In this document: one piece after another, positions 23,248-31,417 of the stretch
Position numbering within the stretch: position 1 is the first letter of the stretch
Layout of the letters: each line of letters begins with the position of its first letter
Origin: JALEVB01 sp022768265
GTDB lineage: Bacteria > Bacillota_I > Bacilli_A > Erysipelotrichales > Erysipelotrichaceae
NCBI GenBank assembly: GCA_034168985.1
Contig: JAXFJE010000014.1
Location: 1-64,000, forward strand
Length of the DNA stretch: 64,000 nt
Direction: 5' to 3'
Made by a program: the position numbers and the translations under genes
The notes under the pieces: model-generated
The model's input: the letters and a program-made list of their open reading frames with translations, nothing else
What the model was told of the DNA's origin: nothing
The model's database searches: none

Positions 23248-24102
23248 ATGAGCGAATTTTTATTTTCGGAAAATAGTATTTTTAAACATGGTTTAGTATA
23301 TTTTTTGATAACCTTTATTATCTTATATATCATAGCTTTTATTTTTGATAAAGGGATCAAATTTTTAGTTGATGCACAATTGAAGAAAAAAGGGAAAAAA
23401 GCAGCAAATTTATTATTTATCTATAAAGTATTAAAAACTGGCGGTTATAGCTTAGCTTTGTTGCTGGCATTATTTGAAATCAAGGTTTTTAGTAATTTTA
23501 CCGTGGCAGTATTAGGGGCTTCTGGTATTTTTGCAGCAATTGCCGGTTTAGCAGCTCAAGAATCATTGGGTAATTTGATAAGTGGGTTCTTTTTATCAAT
23601 GTTTCAACCATTTAATTTGGGTGATCTAATAACGATCAAAAGTGAACAAATAACAGGTACGGTAGTAGAGTTAGGCTTGCGTCATACCGTGATCAATACT
23701 TATGAAAATACCCGAGTGGTCATTCCTAATAGCCGAATGAATAGTGCCATTATTGAAAATAAGGCTTTTGAAGATATCAATTATAATAACTTCTTATATT
23801 TAGGTATTAGCTATGATTCTGATATAGCCAAGGCAAAAGAAATCATTATTAAAAATTGTGAACAACATCCATTGGTCATAGATAACCGTACGCCAGAAGA
23901 AAAGGCTCGCAAGGAGCCTTTGGTGAAGATCTTTGTTACCAATTTGGGAGACTATGCTGTTGAATTAAGAGCAACGATCATAACATATGACGTCAGTGAT
24001 GGCTTTAAAGCCATGAGCGATCTACGCGAAAGCATCAAGAAAGATTTTGATGATAATGGTATCGTGATTCCATTCCCAACACATATCATTAAAAACCAAT
24101 AA
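23248..24102 (+). CDS. Small-conductance mechanosensitive channel MscS family
   Basis: MscS channels open on membrane tension and protect against osmotic downshock. The 284-residue protein has three N-terminal membrane segments (about 15-36, 62-82, 88-115), the pore-lining TM3 with the Ala/Gly-rich GASGIFAAIAGLAAQ, the FLSMFQPFNLGDLITI boundary (about 120-136), the beta domain and the C-terminal alpha/beta domain. Length matches the short (E. coli MscS-sized) class. RBS AAGGGAG lies upstream. The last 14 nt overlap the convergent kinase-like gene, so the two transcripts share antisense 3' ends, and no terminator is visible between them. Confidence 0.92.
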   Translation: MSEFLFSENSIFKHGLVYFLITFIILYIIAFIFDKGIKFLVDAQLKKKGKKAANLLFIYKVLKTGGYSLALLLALFEIKVFSNFTVAVLGASGIFAAIAGLAAQESLGNLISGFFLSMFQPFNLGDLITIKSEQITGTVVELGLRHTVINTYENTRVVIPNSRMNSAIIENKAFEDINYNNFLYLGISYDSDIAKAKEIIIKNCEQHPLVIDNRTPEEKARKEPLVKIFVTNLGDYAVELRATIITYDVSDGFKAMSDLRESIKKDFDDNGIVIPFPTHIIKNQ

Positions 24103-25678
24103 ATTCTTTTAAAATAGAATCGTCTGGAATGATAGATGGTTCACCGGGACAAAAGAAACTTAGGATTCTTTTGATCCGCTGAGCTGTTATGTATTCTGGA
24201 CTTTTTTTATCTACTTCTAATAACAAAGGAATCAATACTTTACGAAAAATAGGCATTTCATAGCACATTGAAGTATTAATGATGTAGTTTGCATCTTCTT
24301 GATATGGATAGATATATTTATTTTCACCATCTTTTACTTTTGGCCATTGTCTAATGGTATCTTGGATCGATTGATTGCGATATTGGATATCTCTGGTCAT
24401 TCTTCTTATCATCCGATAATCGCTAGTAGAAATATAGTTATGATTATCAAGATTTAGATGGGTCAAGGCATTGATATATACTTTAAAGATATATTTGCTA
24501 GGGATGTGCTGGCTAGTTTTTGGATTTAAAGCATGTAAGCCCTCGATCAATAAGATCTGATCAGGATGTAATGTAATGGCCTCTTTGGCAAATATTTTTT
24601 GACCTTTGATAAAATCAAAAATAGGTAAATGATAAGCTTTACCGTTCAATAAGCTATTTATACAATCATTAAACAGGTTTAGATCAATGCAAGTTATATT
24701 TTCAAAGTCATAACTACCATCAGGTAATAGTGGGGTTTGATCGCGCTCGAGAAAGAAATCATCCAACGATAAGGCCAAAGTATCATGACCGTGATGAAGA
24801 AGCTGTTGTTGGATGTTTTTAGTTAAGGTTGTTTTACCACTGCTTGAAGGTCCAGACATCAAGATGACACGCTTTGTTTTATCGGCTAAAAATAAATCGA
24901 TCATATCGCTAACATCATCTTTTAAACGTTTTTCATCTTGCATGACTAAAGTAGCATATTGGTTATTTTCAATGATCTTGTTGATATCTGGAATGTTGGC
25001 TACTTGCTGGTCAAAAGCTTGTTTCTCAAAGCGTTTAAAGATGCTAAGCAGCTTATCTTGGGGCTTAAAAGGAGTATCGTTGATAGATAGCCATATGCCG
25101 CCATCATATTGCTTTAGTTGATAGTGATCGATATAAGCAGTATTTGGCAATAAAACGCCATAGAAATAACCATAGCTATTTTCTAACTGATATATGCTGC
25201 ATTTTGCACTTTCGCGTTTGGCAATCAACATTGCCGTATCGATCATACCTTTATCATGAAAAAATTGGCTAGCTTCTTCTCTGGTGACCAAATGATGTAA
25301 AATGGGTACCTTTTTGGTAATTAACTCTTGGATATAAGCATCAAGCAATGCAATATCTTCAGCTTTGACAAAATGATCATTGATCGTAATATATTGTCCA
25401 TGAGCAATTGAGTGCATGATCCTGACATCTTTATTAAAAATGGTTTTTACTGCATGGATCAAGATGAAATCTAAGGTTCTAGTATAGATCAATTTTCCAT
25501 CTGTATCCTGGGCATGAATAAATGATAAATTACCATCTTCATTGATGATATGATCGATACCATAAACTTTTTGATTAAAAATGATGCCATATACCGATTT
25601 ATCATTTGCAATCAATGTACTAGCAGTAATGGGATGATCATAGTTTAAGCTTTGATTATTTAAAGTTATCGTAAACAT
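24089..25678 (-). CDS. TGS-like domain plus uridine-kinase/PRK-like nucleoside kinase
   Basis: This 529-residue fusion has an N-terminal part (about 1-80) that resembles a TGS domain and a following region (to about 200) like the threonyl-tRNA-synthetase second additional domain. A P-loop kinase of the uridine kinase/phosphoribulokinase family makes up the C-terminal part, with the Walker A MSGPSSSGKTTLTKNI at about 273-288, SLDDFFLERDQTP and LIEGLHALNP. Such proteins occur in many Firmicutes and are annotated as nucleoside kinases; the true substrate is not settled. No terminator separates it from mscS. The SD is GAGGT. Confidence 0.88.
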   Translation of the reverse strand: MFTITLNNQSLNYDHPITASTLIANDKSVYGIIFNQKVYGIDHIINEDGNLSFIHAQDTDGKLIYTRTLDFILIHAVKTIFNKDVRIMHSIAHGQYITINDHFVKAEDIALLDAYIQELITKKVPILHHLVTREEASQFFHDKGMIDTAMLIAKRESAKCSIYQLENSYGYFYGVLLPNTAYIDHYQLKQYDGGIWLSINDTPFKPQDKLLSIFKRFEKQAFDQQVANIPDINKIIENNQYATLVMQDEKRLKDDVSDMIDLFLADKTKRVILMSGPSSSGKTTLTKNIQQQLLHHGHDTLALSLDDFFLERDQTPLLPDGSYDFENITCIDLNLFNDCINSLLNGKAYHLPIFDFIKGQKIFAKEAITLHPDQILLIEGLHALNPKTSQHIPSKYIFKVYINALTHLNLDNHNYISTSDYRMIRRMTRDIQYRNQSIQDTIRQWPKVKDGENKYIYPYQEDANYIINTSMCYEMPIFRKVLIPLLLEVDKKSPEYITAQRIKRILSFFCPGEPSIIPDDSILKEFIGF

Positions 25679-25869
25679 CGTAATACCTCACTAAATATAT
25701 TTAATTATTGAATTACTTTATATTAATATAGCATGAGATTATACATTAAACTACCTAAAAAGACTGTTAATATACATGTATCTGCAATTGTCAGCCAAAA
25801 ACAAGGCAAAAGGCTAAAAACGATAAAAAATTATGAAAATAAATTTAAAAAATTTTCAGCAAAAAAGTG
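25679..25869. other. A/T-rich intergenic region without recognisable gene
   Basis: Between the kinase-like gene (minus) and the ankyrin operon (plus), this divergent spacer is very A/T rich. I see no gene or stable structure in it; it must contain the minus-strand promoter of the kinase gene. The rest of the 411-nt gap holds the promoter, cre site and two mini-ORFs listed separately. Confidence 0.6.
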
Positions 25870-25897
25870 TTGCATTTAATATGAAAACGTTTACAAT
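25870..25897 (+). promoter_or_regulatory. Promoter of the ankyrin/EF-G-like operon
   Basis: TTGCAT (25870-25875) and TACAAT (25892-25897) are 16 nt apart. A perfect cre site covers the spacer and most of the -10. Confidence 0.65.
25881..25896. promoter_or_regulatory. Catabolite responsive element (cre) for CcpA
   Basis: ATGAAAACGTTTACAA matches the published low-GC Gram-positive consensus WTGNAARCGNWWWCAW at every position. It overlaps the promoter spacer and -10 of the ankyrin/EF-G-like operon, a position at which CcpA-HPr(Ser-P) represses. CcpA itself is not in the window. Confidence 0.82.
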
Positions 25898-25932
25898 ATA
25901 AGTATAAATAAAACCCGATTGGAGTGATGATC

Positions 25933-26022
25933 ATGGATAGAGTAGTTAAAATGATGGTAGATAACAATCAAGGAAATGATCTTTTCAATGGGGTTTTGTC
26001 AAGAGTTGAGGATGTTTTTTAA
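25933..26022 (+). CDS. Possible 29-residue leader peptide
   Basis: A short ORF (MDRVVKMMVDNNQGNDLFNG and nine more residues) begins 36 nt after the ankyrin-operon -10 and follows GGAG at 8-nt spacing. It matches nothing I know. Its position in the untranslated leader suggests either a small protein or a leader peptide; coding cannot be proved by reading alone. Confidence 0.4.
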   Translation: MDRVVKMMVDNNQGNDLFNGVLSRVEDVF

Positions 26023-26034
26023 GGTGGACTTATA

Positions 26035-26103
26035 ATGTCTATCTTTTTTTTACAACTTAACGGTTTGATTCAAAAGGAGGTATATAATTATGGACCAAAC
26101 TAA
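26035..26103 (+). CDS. Possible 22-residue peptide overlapping the ankyrin gene start
   Basis: A second mini-ORF (MSIFFLQLNGLIQKEV...) starts 7 nt after AAGGTGG and runs 14 nt into the ankyrin gene in another frame, covering its ribosome binding site. This arrangement could couple translation, but chance is a real alternative. Confidence 0.25.
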   Translation: MSIFFLQLNGLIQKEVYNYGPN

Positions 26104-26758
26104 TTTAGAGTTTTTCGATGCAGCAGCAAGAGGTGATTTTGCTAAGGTCTGCTCAACAGTAGCTCGAGGAGCTAATGTAAACATTGCTAATGGCGATGGA
26201 CGTACCGCATTGATGCGAAGTGCTAAACGAGGATATGAAGATATCGTACGCTTTTTATTGGATAATGGTGCTGAAGCTAGAGCACGTGATAAGAACAATA
26301 AAACAGCCCTTATGAGCGCGGCTAAAAAAGGACATTTAAATATCTGTCGTTTATTGGTTCATGCTGGAGCTGATGTAAATTCACATGATAATAAAGGAAG
26401 AACCGCATTGATGCGTGCAGCTTTTCTAGGAGAAACAGAAGTTGTTAAATATCTAGTAGATAAAGGTGCTAATGTTGATGCAGCAGATTCTGAAGGCCGA
26501 ACAGCTTTGATGGAAGCTACTAATGCATATAAAGTAGATGTCATTCAGTATTTGCTTGAAAAAGGCGCTAATGTCAATGCTTTTGATAATAGAGGATGTA
26601 CAACCTTGATGCGTGCTGCATACAGTGGATATCGTGATCTAGTAGTTTATTTATTAGAAAAAGGTGCAGATAAAGAACTTTTAGATAATGAAGGTAATAA
26701 AGCTATTCATTATGTTCGCAAAGAATGCTTTGAAGATCTAAAGGATCTTTTGAAATAG
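26090..26758 (+). CDS. Ankyrin repeat protein
   Basis: The 222 residues are almost wholly ankyrin repeats: six units of 33 residues between about 5 and 205 with the pattern GRTALMRAA...VKYLVDKGANVD. No signal peptide or other domain is visible, so it should be a cytoplasmic binding protein. The gene has a strong AAAGGAGG RBS and lies 10 nt before an EF-G-like gene, so the two are probably made together and may interact; that is inference from context. The operon carries a cre site. Ankyrin proteins are uncommon in free-living Firmicutes but not evidence of transfer alone. Confidence 0.9.
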   Translation: MDQTNLEFFDAAARGDFAKVCSTVARGANVNIANGDGRTALMRSAKRGYEDIVRFLLDNGAEARARDKNNKTALMSAAKKGHLNICRLLVHAGADVNSHDNKGRTALMRAAFLGETEVVKYLVDKGANVDAADSEGRTALMEATNAYKVDVIQYLLEKGANVNAFDNRGCTTLMRAAYSGYRDLVVYLLEKGADKELLDNEGNKAIHYVRKECFEDLKDLLK

Positions 26759-26768
26759 GAGAACGGAT

Positions 26769-28838
26769 ATGAGAGACTATTTAGCAAATGAAGTTAGAAA
26801 TATCGTTCTTTTAGGACATAGCCAAGCTGGTAAAACAGCAGTTGTTGAATCATGTTTATACTTTACTAAAGTAACTGATCGCATGGGTAAGACTATCGAT
26901 GGCTCAAGTATCTTAGACTATGATCAAGATGAAATCAAACGTGGTTTATCTTGTTATACATCTTTAGCACCGGTGGAATGGAAAAATTGTAAGATCAACT
27001 TCATCGATACCCCAGGTTATTTAGATTATGAAGGTGAAATGCAAGCCGGCTTATCAGTTGGTGATAGTGCCTTGATCGTTGTAGGTGCTAAAGAAGGCGT
27101 GGAATCTGGAACAGAAAAAGCTTGGAAAAATGTTACTAAAAAACATCTTCCATGTATCTTCTTCATCAACAAGATGGATGAAGAACATGCTTCTTTTGAA
27201 AAGACCTATGAACAATTAAGAGATAGCTTTGGTAAAACGGTCATTCCATTTGAAGTACCGATCATTGACAATGGCAATGTCATCGGTTCTGTCAATGTCT
27301 TACGTAAAAAAGCTTGGTACTACAATGATCGAGAAAACGCTAAAGAAGTACCTGCTGATATGAAAGACCTAGTTGATGAATACTATGGACAGATTGCAGA
27401 AGCAATTGCAATGACAGATGATGATCTAATGGAAAAGTTCTTCTCTGGTGAAGAATTTGATCAACATGAAGTTTCCAAAGGTTTACGCATCGGCGTTAGA
27501 AATGGGGAGATTCGCCCAGTATATTGTGGAAGTGCTGTAAAACAAACAGGTATCGAACGTTTGATGGATCTAATTACGGAATACTTCCCAAGCTATGCTG
27601 AAAAAGGTCGTGTTGAAGCAACGACGCCAAAAGATGATATGATCTACCTAGAAACTAACGAAAATGAAACGATGAGTGCCCAAGTATTCAAAACGGTCGT
27701 AGACCCATTTGTTGGTAAGATCAGTTATCTAAAAGTATTGACTGGGGTATTAAGAGCCGATTCTATGGTTTACAATACTAACAAAGATGTTAGTGAAAAG
27801 ATCAATCAGATCTTTGTTATCAAAGGAAAATACCAAATGGCCGTTGGTAAATTGTTTACAGGTGATATTGGTGCTGTCGTAAAATTACAACAAACGGCAA
27901 CAAATGATACTTTATGTGCTAAAGAAAAAGTAGTCAAATATCCAGCAGTAAATTACATCAAACCAATGTTAGGAGTTGCTGTATGGCCTAAGACCAAAGC
28001 GGATGAAGATAAGATGAGCTTTGGCTTTGCGAAGATCTGTGAAGAAGATCCTACATGTAAATTAGTTAAAAATACGGAAACTAATGAACAAGTATTATAC
28101 GGTGTAGGTGATCAACATATCGATCTAATTTTAAATCGTTTGAAAAATAAATATAAAGTTGAAGTTACTACAACCCAACCAACGATCCAATATCGTGAAA
28201 CAATTCGCGGTAAGGCTGATGCTGAAGGTAAGCATAAAAAACAATCAGGTGGCGCTGGTCAATATGGTCATGTCAAAGTGCGTTTTGAACCTTGCGAAAG
28301 CGAAGAAATGGTCTTTGAAGAAGAAGTATTTGGTGGTGCAGTGCCACGTCAATACTTCCCAGCGGTTGAACAAGGGCTAAGAGAATGCATGGAACATGGT
28401 GTTCTTGCTGGCTATAAAGTGGTAGGGGTCAAAGCCGTTTTATATGATGGTTCATATCATGAAGTAGACTCTAAGGAAATTGCTTTTAAAGCTGCGGCTC
28501 GACTAGCTTATAAAGATGGTATGCCAAAAGCTAAACCAATTATCTTAGAACCAATTGGTAAAGTTGAAGTAATCGCTCCAGAAGAATATACTGGAACTTT
28601 GATCGGTGATTTCAATAAACGTCGTGGAATCATCATGGGTATGGAAATGGTCGATGAAAAAGATCAAAAAGTAACGGCCGAAGTTCCATTAGCTGAAATG
28701 AGCAAATATGCCACGGAATTAAGAAGCATGACGCAAGGTCGTGGTAACTATGTCGTGGAATTTGATCGTTATGAACCTGCACCTAATAATGTTGCTGAAA
28801 AAGTAATCAAACAGGCGCAAGCTAGAAAAGAAGATTAA
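26769..28838 (+). CDS. Elongation factor G-like GTPase (EF-G2 type)
   Basis: This 689-residue translational GTPase has the full five-domain EF-G layout. The G domain has GHSQAGKTA (G1, about 16-24), RGLSCYTS (G2), DTPGYLDYEGE (G3, about 82-92), NKMD (G4) and GSAV (G5); domain IV contains GGAGQYGHVKVRFEP (about 491-505). It differs from housekeeping EF-G: G3 has DTPGY instead of DTPGH, so the catalytic His is replaced by Tyr, as in FusA2/EF-G-like paralogues. It is therefore unlikely to be the main EF-G. Function may be specialised translocation or ribosome binding under certain growth states. Co-transcribed with the ankyrin gene. Confidence 0.92.
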   Translation: MRDYLANEVRNIVLLGHSQAGKTAVVESCLYFTKVTDRMGKTIDGSSILDYDQDEIKRGLSCYTSLAPVEWKNCKINFIDTPGYLDYEGEMQAGLSVGDSALIVVGAKEGVESGTEKAWKNVTKKHLPCIFFINKMDEEHASFEKTYEQLRDSFGKTVIPFEVPIIDNGNVIGSVNVLRKKAWYYNDRENAKEVPADMKDLVDEYYGQIAEAIAMTDDDLMEKFFSGEEFDQHEVSKGLRIGVRNGEIRPVYCGSAVKQTGIERLMDLITEYFPSYAEKGRVEATTPKDDMIYLETNENETMSAQVFKTVVDPFVGKISYLKVLTGVLRADSMVYNTNKDVSEKINQIFVIKGKYQMAVGKLFTGDIGAVVKLQQTATNDTLCAKEKVVKYPAVNYIKPMLGVAVWPKTKADEDKMSFGFAKICEEDPTCKLVKNTETNEQVLYGVGDQHIDLILNRLKNKYKVEVTTTQPTIQYRETIRGKADAEGKHKKQSGGAGQYGHVKVRFEPCESEEMVFEEEVFGGAVPRQYFPAVEQGLRECMEHGVLAGYKVVGVKAVLYDGSYHEVDSKEIAFKAAARLAYKDGMPKAKPIILEPIGKVEVIAPEEYTGTLIGDFNKRRGIIMGMEMVDEKDQKVTAEVPLAEMSKYATELRSMTQGRGNYVVEFDRYEPAPNNVAEKVIKQAQARKED

Positions 28839-28839
28839 A

Positions 28840-28884
28840 AAAAAGCTGTTAGCTATCTAAATGTTTAAGATAGTTAACAGCTTT
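28840..28884. terminator. Bidirectional terminator between the EF-G-like and FAD oxidoreductase genes
   Basis: A long imperfect stem (AAAGCTGTTA-GCTATCT / AGATAG-TTAACAGCTTT) has an A-run before and a T-rich exit after. It includes the last codons of the minus-strand oxidoreductase. Confidence 0.8.
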
Positions 28885-30424
28885 CTTCATTTATTTTTGC
28901 AATTAGACTGGTGGCACAGCGAATGCCATCGACTGCACTGCTGATGATGCCACCTGCATATCCAGCACCTTCACCACATGGATATAAGTTATGAGTGTTG
29001 ATGCTTTCGTGCTTTTCATTACGTTTGATCCTGATTGGACAACTGCTGCGGGTTTCGCTAGCAATCATGATCCCTTGGACAATAAAACCCGGGATTTTTT
29101 TATCAAAATCATACATTGCTTCTTTTAAAGCTTGATTGATAGCTGGAGGAAAGATCTCATGCAAATTTCTTAATTGATAACCATTGGTAAACGAGGTAGG
29201 GATGACCAAAGGATTGACCTGTTTGTTCAAGTAATCTTGGATGTTTTGGACAGGGGCTGCATATGAATTGGTCAAAGCAAAGGTTTTCGCTTCGATCTTT
29301 TGCTGATATGCAAAGCCTGCTAAGACATCATCACTTTCATAATCTTCCTTAAACACTTGTACCAATAAAGCACTGTTGGCGTTTATTTCATCACGCGCAC
29401 TATTGCTCATACCATTGGTAACGATGGTGTTTTTTTCGCTAGCACTATTGACCACGATACCTCCAGGACACATGCAGAAAGAGTAGACGCTTCTGCCATT
29501 GCTTGCTTTATAGGTCAAACGGTAGCTTGCAGCTTCTAACTTTTGATAGTGTTGCTTATTTTGATTGATATTGATCAGTTGTTGGGGATGTTCAACACGA
29601 ACACCTACAGCAAAATCTTTTTGTTCGATATATATGTGCTTATTTTTTAAAGCTTTGAAAGTATCGATGCTACTATGACCACAACATAAGATCACATAAT
29701 CAAAATCATAGTAGCGATCAGCATAAATGCCAACAATTCGACCATTTTCTACCTTAAAATCTTTTACCAAAGTGTTAAACTTGATCGTGGCTCCTAAAGA
29801 TATTAGTTCTTCTCGTATATTCTTGATGATGTTTCGTAACTTATCGGTACCGATATGTGGTAAATGTTCATAACGTATGGACGGCTTGGCACCATGGGCT
29901 ACTAGTTCATCTAAAACTACTTTGACCCGAGGATCTTTGATCCGACAAGTTAATTTACCATCAGAAAAAGTACCAGCTCCGCCTTCACCATATTGCACAT
30001 TGCTATTAGGATTTAATTGGTTATGCTTCCAGAAATTTTCTACGGAGATAACCCGATTATCGACATCTTCACCACGCTCAAAAACCACTGGTTTTAAGCC
30101 AGCTTTGGCTAATGTCAAAGCTGCAAAGATCCCACTAGGTCCAAAACCGATTACGGCGACCTTGGCATTTTTCTTAGCAGTAGGGAAAATAAAATCTTCT
30201 TTGTGGTAGATAGTTACATCTTTAAGCTTTAAATATTTTTTTTCATTTTGTAAGCAGGCGATGCAATTATATACATAGTAAGGCTGTTCAAAGCGCGCAT
30301 CCAAAGATTCCCGTTCAATTTCATAGCTAATGATTTCATTAGGGTTACAGCTAATTTTTTTAGCGATCAATGCTTTTGATAGTTTTTGGTCCAAAGGACA
30401 TTTTATGTTATTAATTTTTATCAT
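28874..30424 (-). CDS. NAD(P)/FAD-dependent oxidoreductase (COG2509 type)
   Basis: A 516-residue flavoprotein dehydrogenase-like protein. An N-terminal region of about 85 residues (SCNPNEIISYEIERESLDAR) precedes a Rossmann FAD-binding motif VIGFGPSGIFAALTLAKAG (about 90-108) with ERGEDVDNR, then YGEGGAGTFSDGKLTCR (about 144-160) and a C-terminal GEGAGYAGGIISSAVDG (about 486-502). This is the conserved 'uncharacterised FAD-dependent dehydrogenase' family; the substrate is not known. It is a single gene on the minus strand between two plus-strand units. A start at 30424 is used; the divergent promoter region to the CPBP gene is only 62 nt. Confidence 0.88.
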   Translation of the reverse strand: MIKINNIKCPLDQKLSKALIAKKISCNPNEIISYEIERESLDARFEQPYYVYNCIACLQNEKKYLKLKDVTIYHKEDFIFPTAKKNAKVAVIGFGPSGIFAALTLAKAGLKPVVFERGEDVDNRVISVENFWKHNQLNPNSNVQYGEGGAGTFSDGKLTCRIKDPRVKVVLDELVAHGAKPSIRYEHLPHIGTDKLRNIIKNIREELISLGATIKFNTLVKDFKVENGRIVGIYADRYYDFDYVILCCGHSSIDTFKALKNKHIYIEQKDFAVGVRVEHPQQLININQNKQHYQKLEAASYRLTYKASNGRSVYSFCMCPGGIVVNSASEKNTIVTNGMSNSARDEINANSALLVQVFKEDYESDDVLAGFAYQQKIEAKTFALTNSYAAPVQNIQDYLNKQVNPLVIPTSFTNGYQLRNLHEIFPPAINQALKEAMYDFDKKIPGFIVQGIMIASETRSSCPIRIKRNEKHESINTHNLYPCGEGAGYAGGIISSAVDGIRCATSLIAKINEESC

Positions 30425-30486
30425 GCTTATATTATAGTTAATATGGTATAATATTCAAGTACATTTGCAAGGAGTGACAAAACATA

Positions 30487-31413
30487 ATGTCAAATGAAAC
30501 AACGGTTATTACTTATAAACAAGCAAAATCGCAGATCAATACCTTGGGAATTTCGTTATTTATGTATATCGTCATGATGACGGTAGTTCGATATGCTTTT
30601 ATCTTGCGTGATGAACTTTTTCCAGCGGGTATAAATATATTTATGATCAACGTTATCTTATATGGTGGCTTTTTAGGTGTTACCATTTTTTCGTTGTTGC
30701 CATTTTTGATCAGTTCTAAAGTTTTAAATTTGAAATTGAAAGATTATTTTAAACCGACAAAAATCAAAATTGGAACCTTTATTTCATATGTTTGTATTGG
30801 TATTGCCATTCAATTGACCGTAAGCTCGATCTTGACCTTAGTAGGTCTTGTGCCTTCGAATAATATTTATCCGCAAGAATTTATTGGGGTATTTACTTCG
30901 CAAGAGGCTATCATCATTAATGTCGTCTATTTTATCTTGATGGTCATCGTAAAACCTATTTGTGATGAGATTGTCTTTAGAGGGGTTATTCAACGTAAAC
31001 TAGGGCATTTTTCACGAAGCTTTGGCGTCATCGCTAGTGCCTTTCTATATGGTTTGGCTCAGACGAGCTTTGCTGATTTTTTACCTGCTTTTTTCTTAGG
31101 GATGTTTTTATCCATGCTTTGCTTGAAATATCACTCGGTTAAACCAGCAATGAAAGTTCAAATAGGAATTGCTTTGTTTTTCATTTTGATCAATTATATT
31201 CCATCACAATTTTATACCATTGTCTTAGGAATCATCGTCATGGTGTATATCATCGTTACTTTTGGCTTATTCAATCGTTTGATAAAATTGCCTAATTTGT
31301 CTAGCAGAGCATTTGAGAAAGATTTGTGGGTAATGATGCTTAGCTCTTTTTCCATCACTTTGTGTATGGTCATTCAAGCAGCTAGTTATATTGTTACCTG
31401 GATCATGAGGTAA
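30487..31413 (+). CDS. CPBP-family intramembrane protein (possible lost catalytic His)
   Basis: A 308-residue membrane protein with about eight hydrophobic segments and a C-terminal CPBP (CAAX protease/bacteriocin-processing) domain. The first catalytic motif is kept as DEIVFR (Asp160, Glu161, Arg165, the EExxxR equivalent). The second motif normally reads FGxxH; here it is LYGLAQTSF with Gln192 where the metal-ligand His is expected, so the protein may be inactive or may use other residues. It precedes murT by 4 nt and so belongs to a cell-wall operon; a role in processing or protecting wall enzymes is speculative. RBS AAGGAG. Confidence 0.82.
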   Translation: MSNETTVITYKQAKSQINTLGISLFMYIVMMTVVRYAFILRDELFPAGINIFMINVILYGGFLGVTIFSLLPFLISSKVLNLKLKDYFKPTKIKIGTFISYVCIGIAIQLTVSSILTLVGLVPSNNIYPQEFIGVFTSQEAIIINVVYFILMVIVKPICDEIVFRGVIQRKLGHFSRSFGVIASAFLYGLAQTSFADFLPAFFLGMFLSMLCLKYHSVKPAMKVQIGIALFFILINYIPSQFYTIVLGIIVMVYIIVTFGLFNRLIKLPNLSSRAFEKDLWVMMLSSFSITLCMVIQAASYIVTWIMR

Positions 31414-31417
31414 GTTT

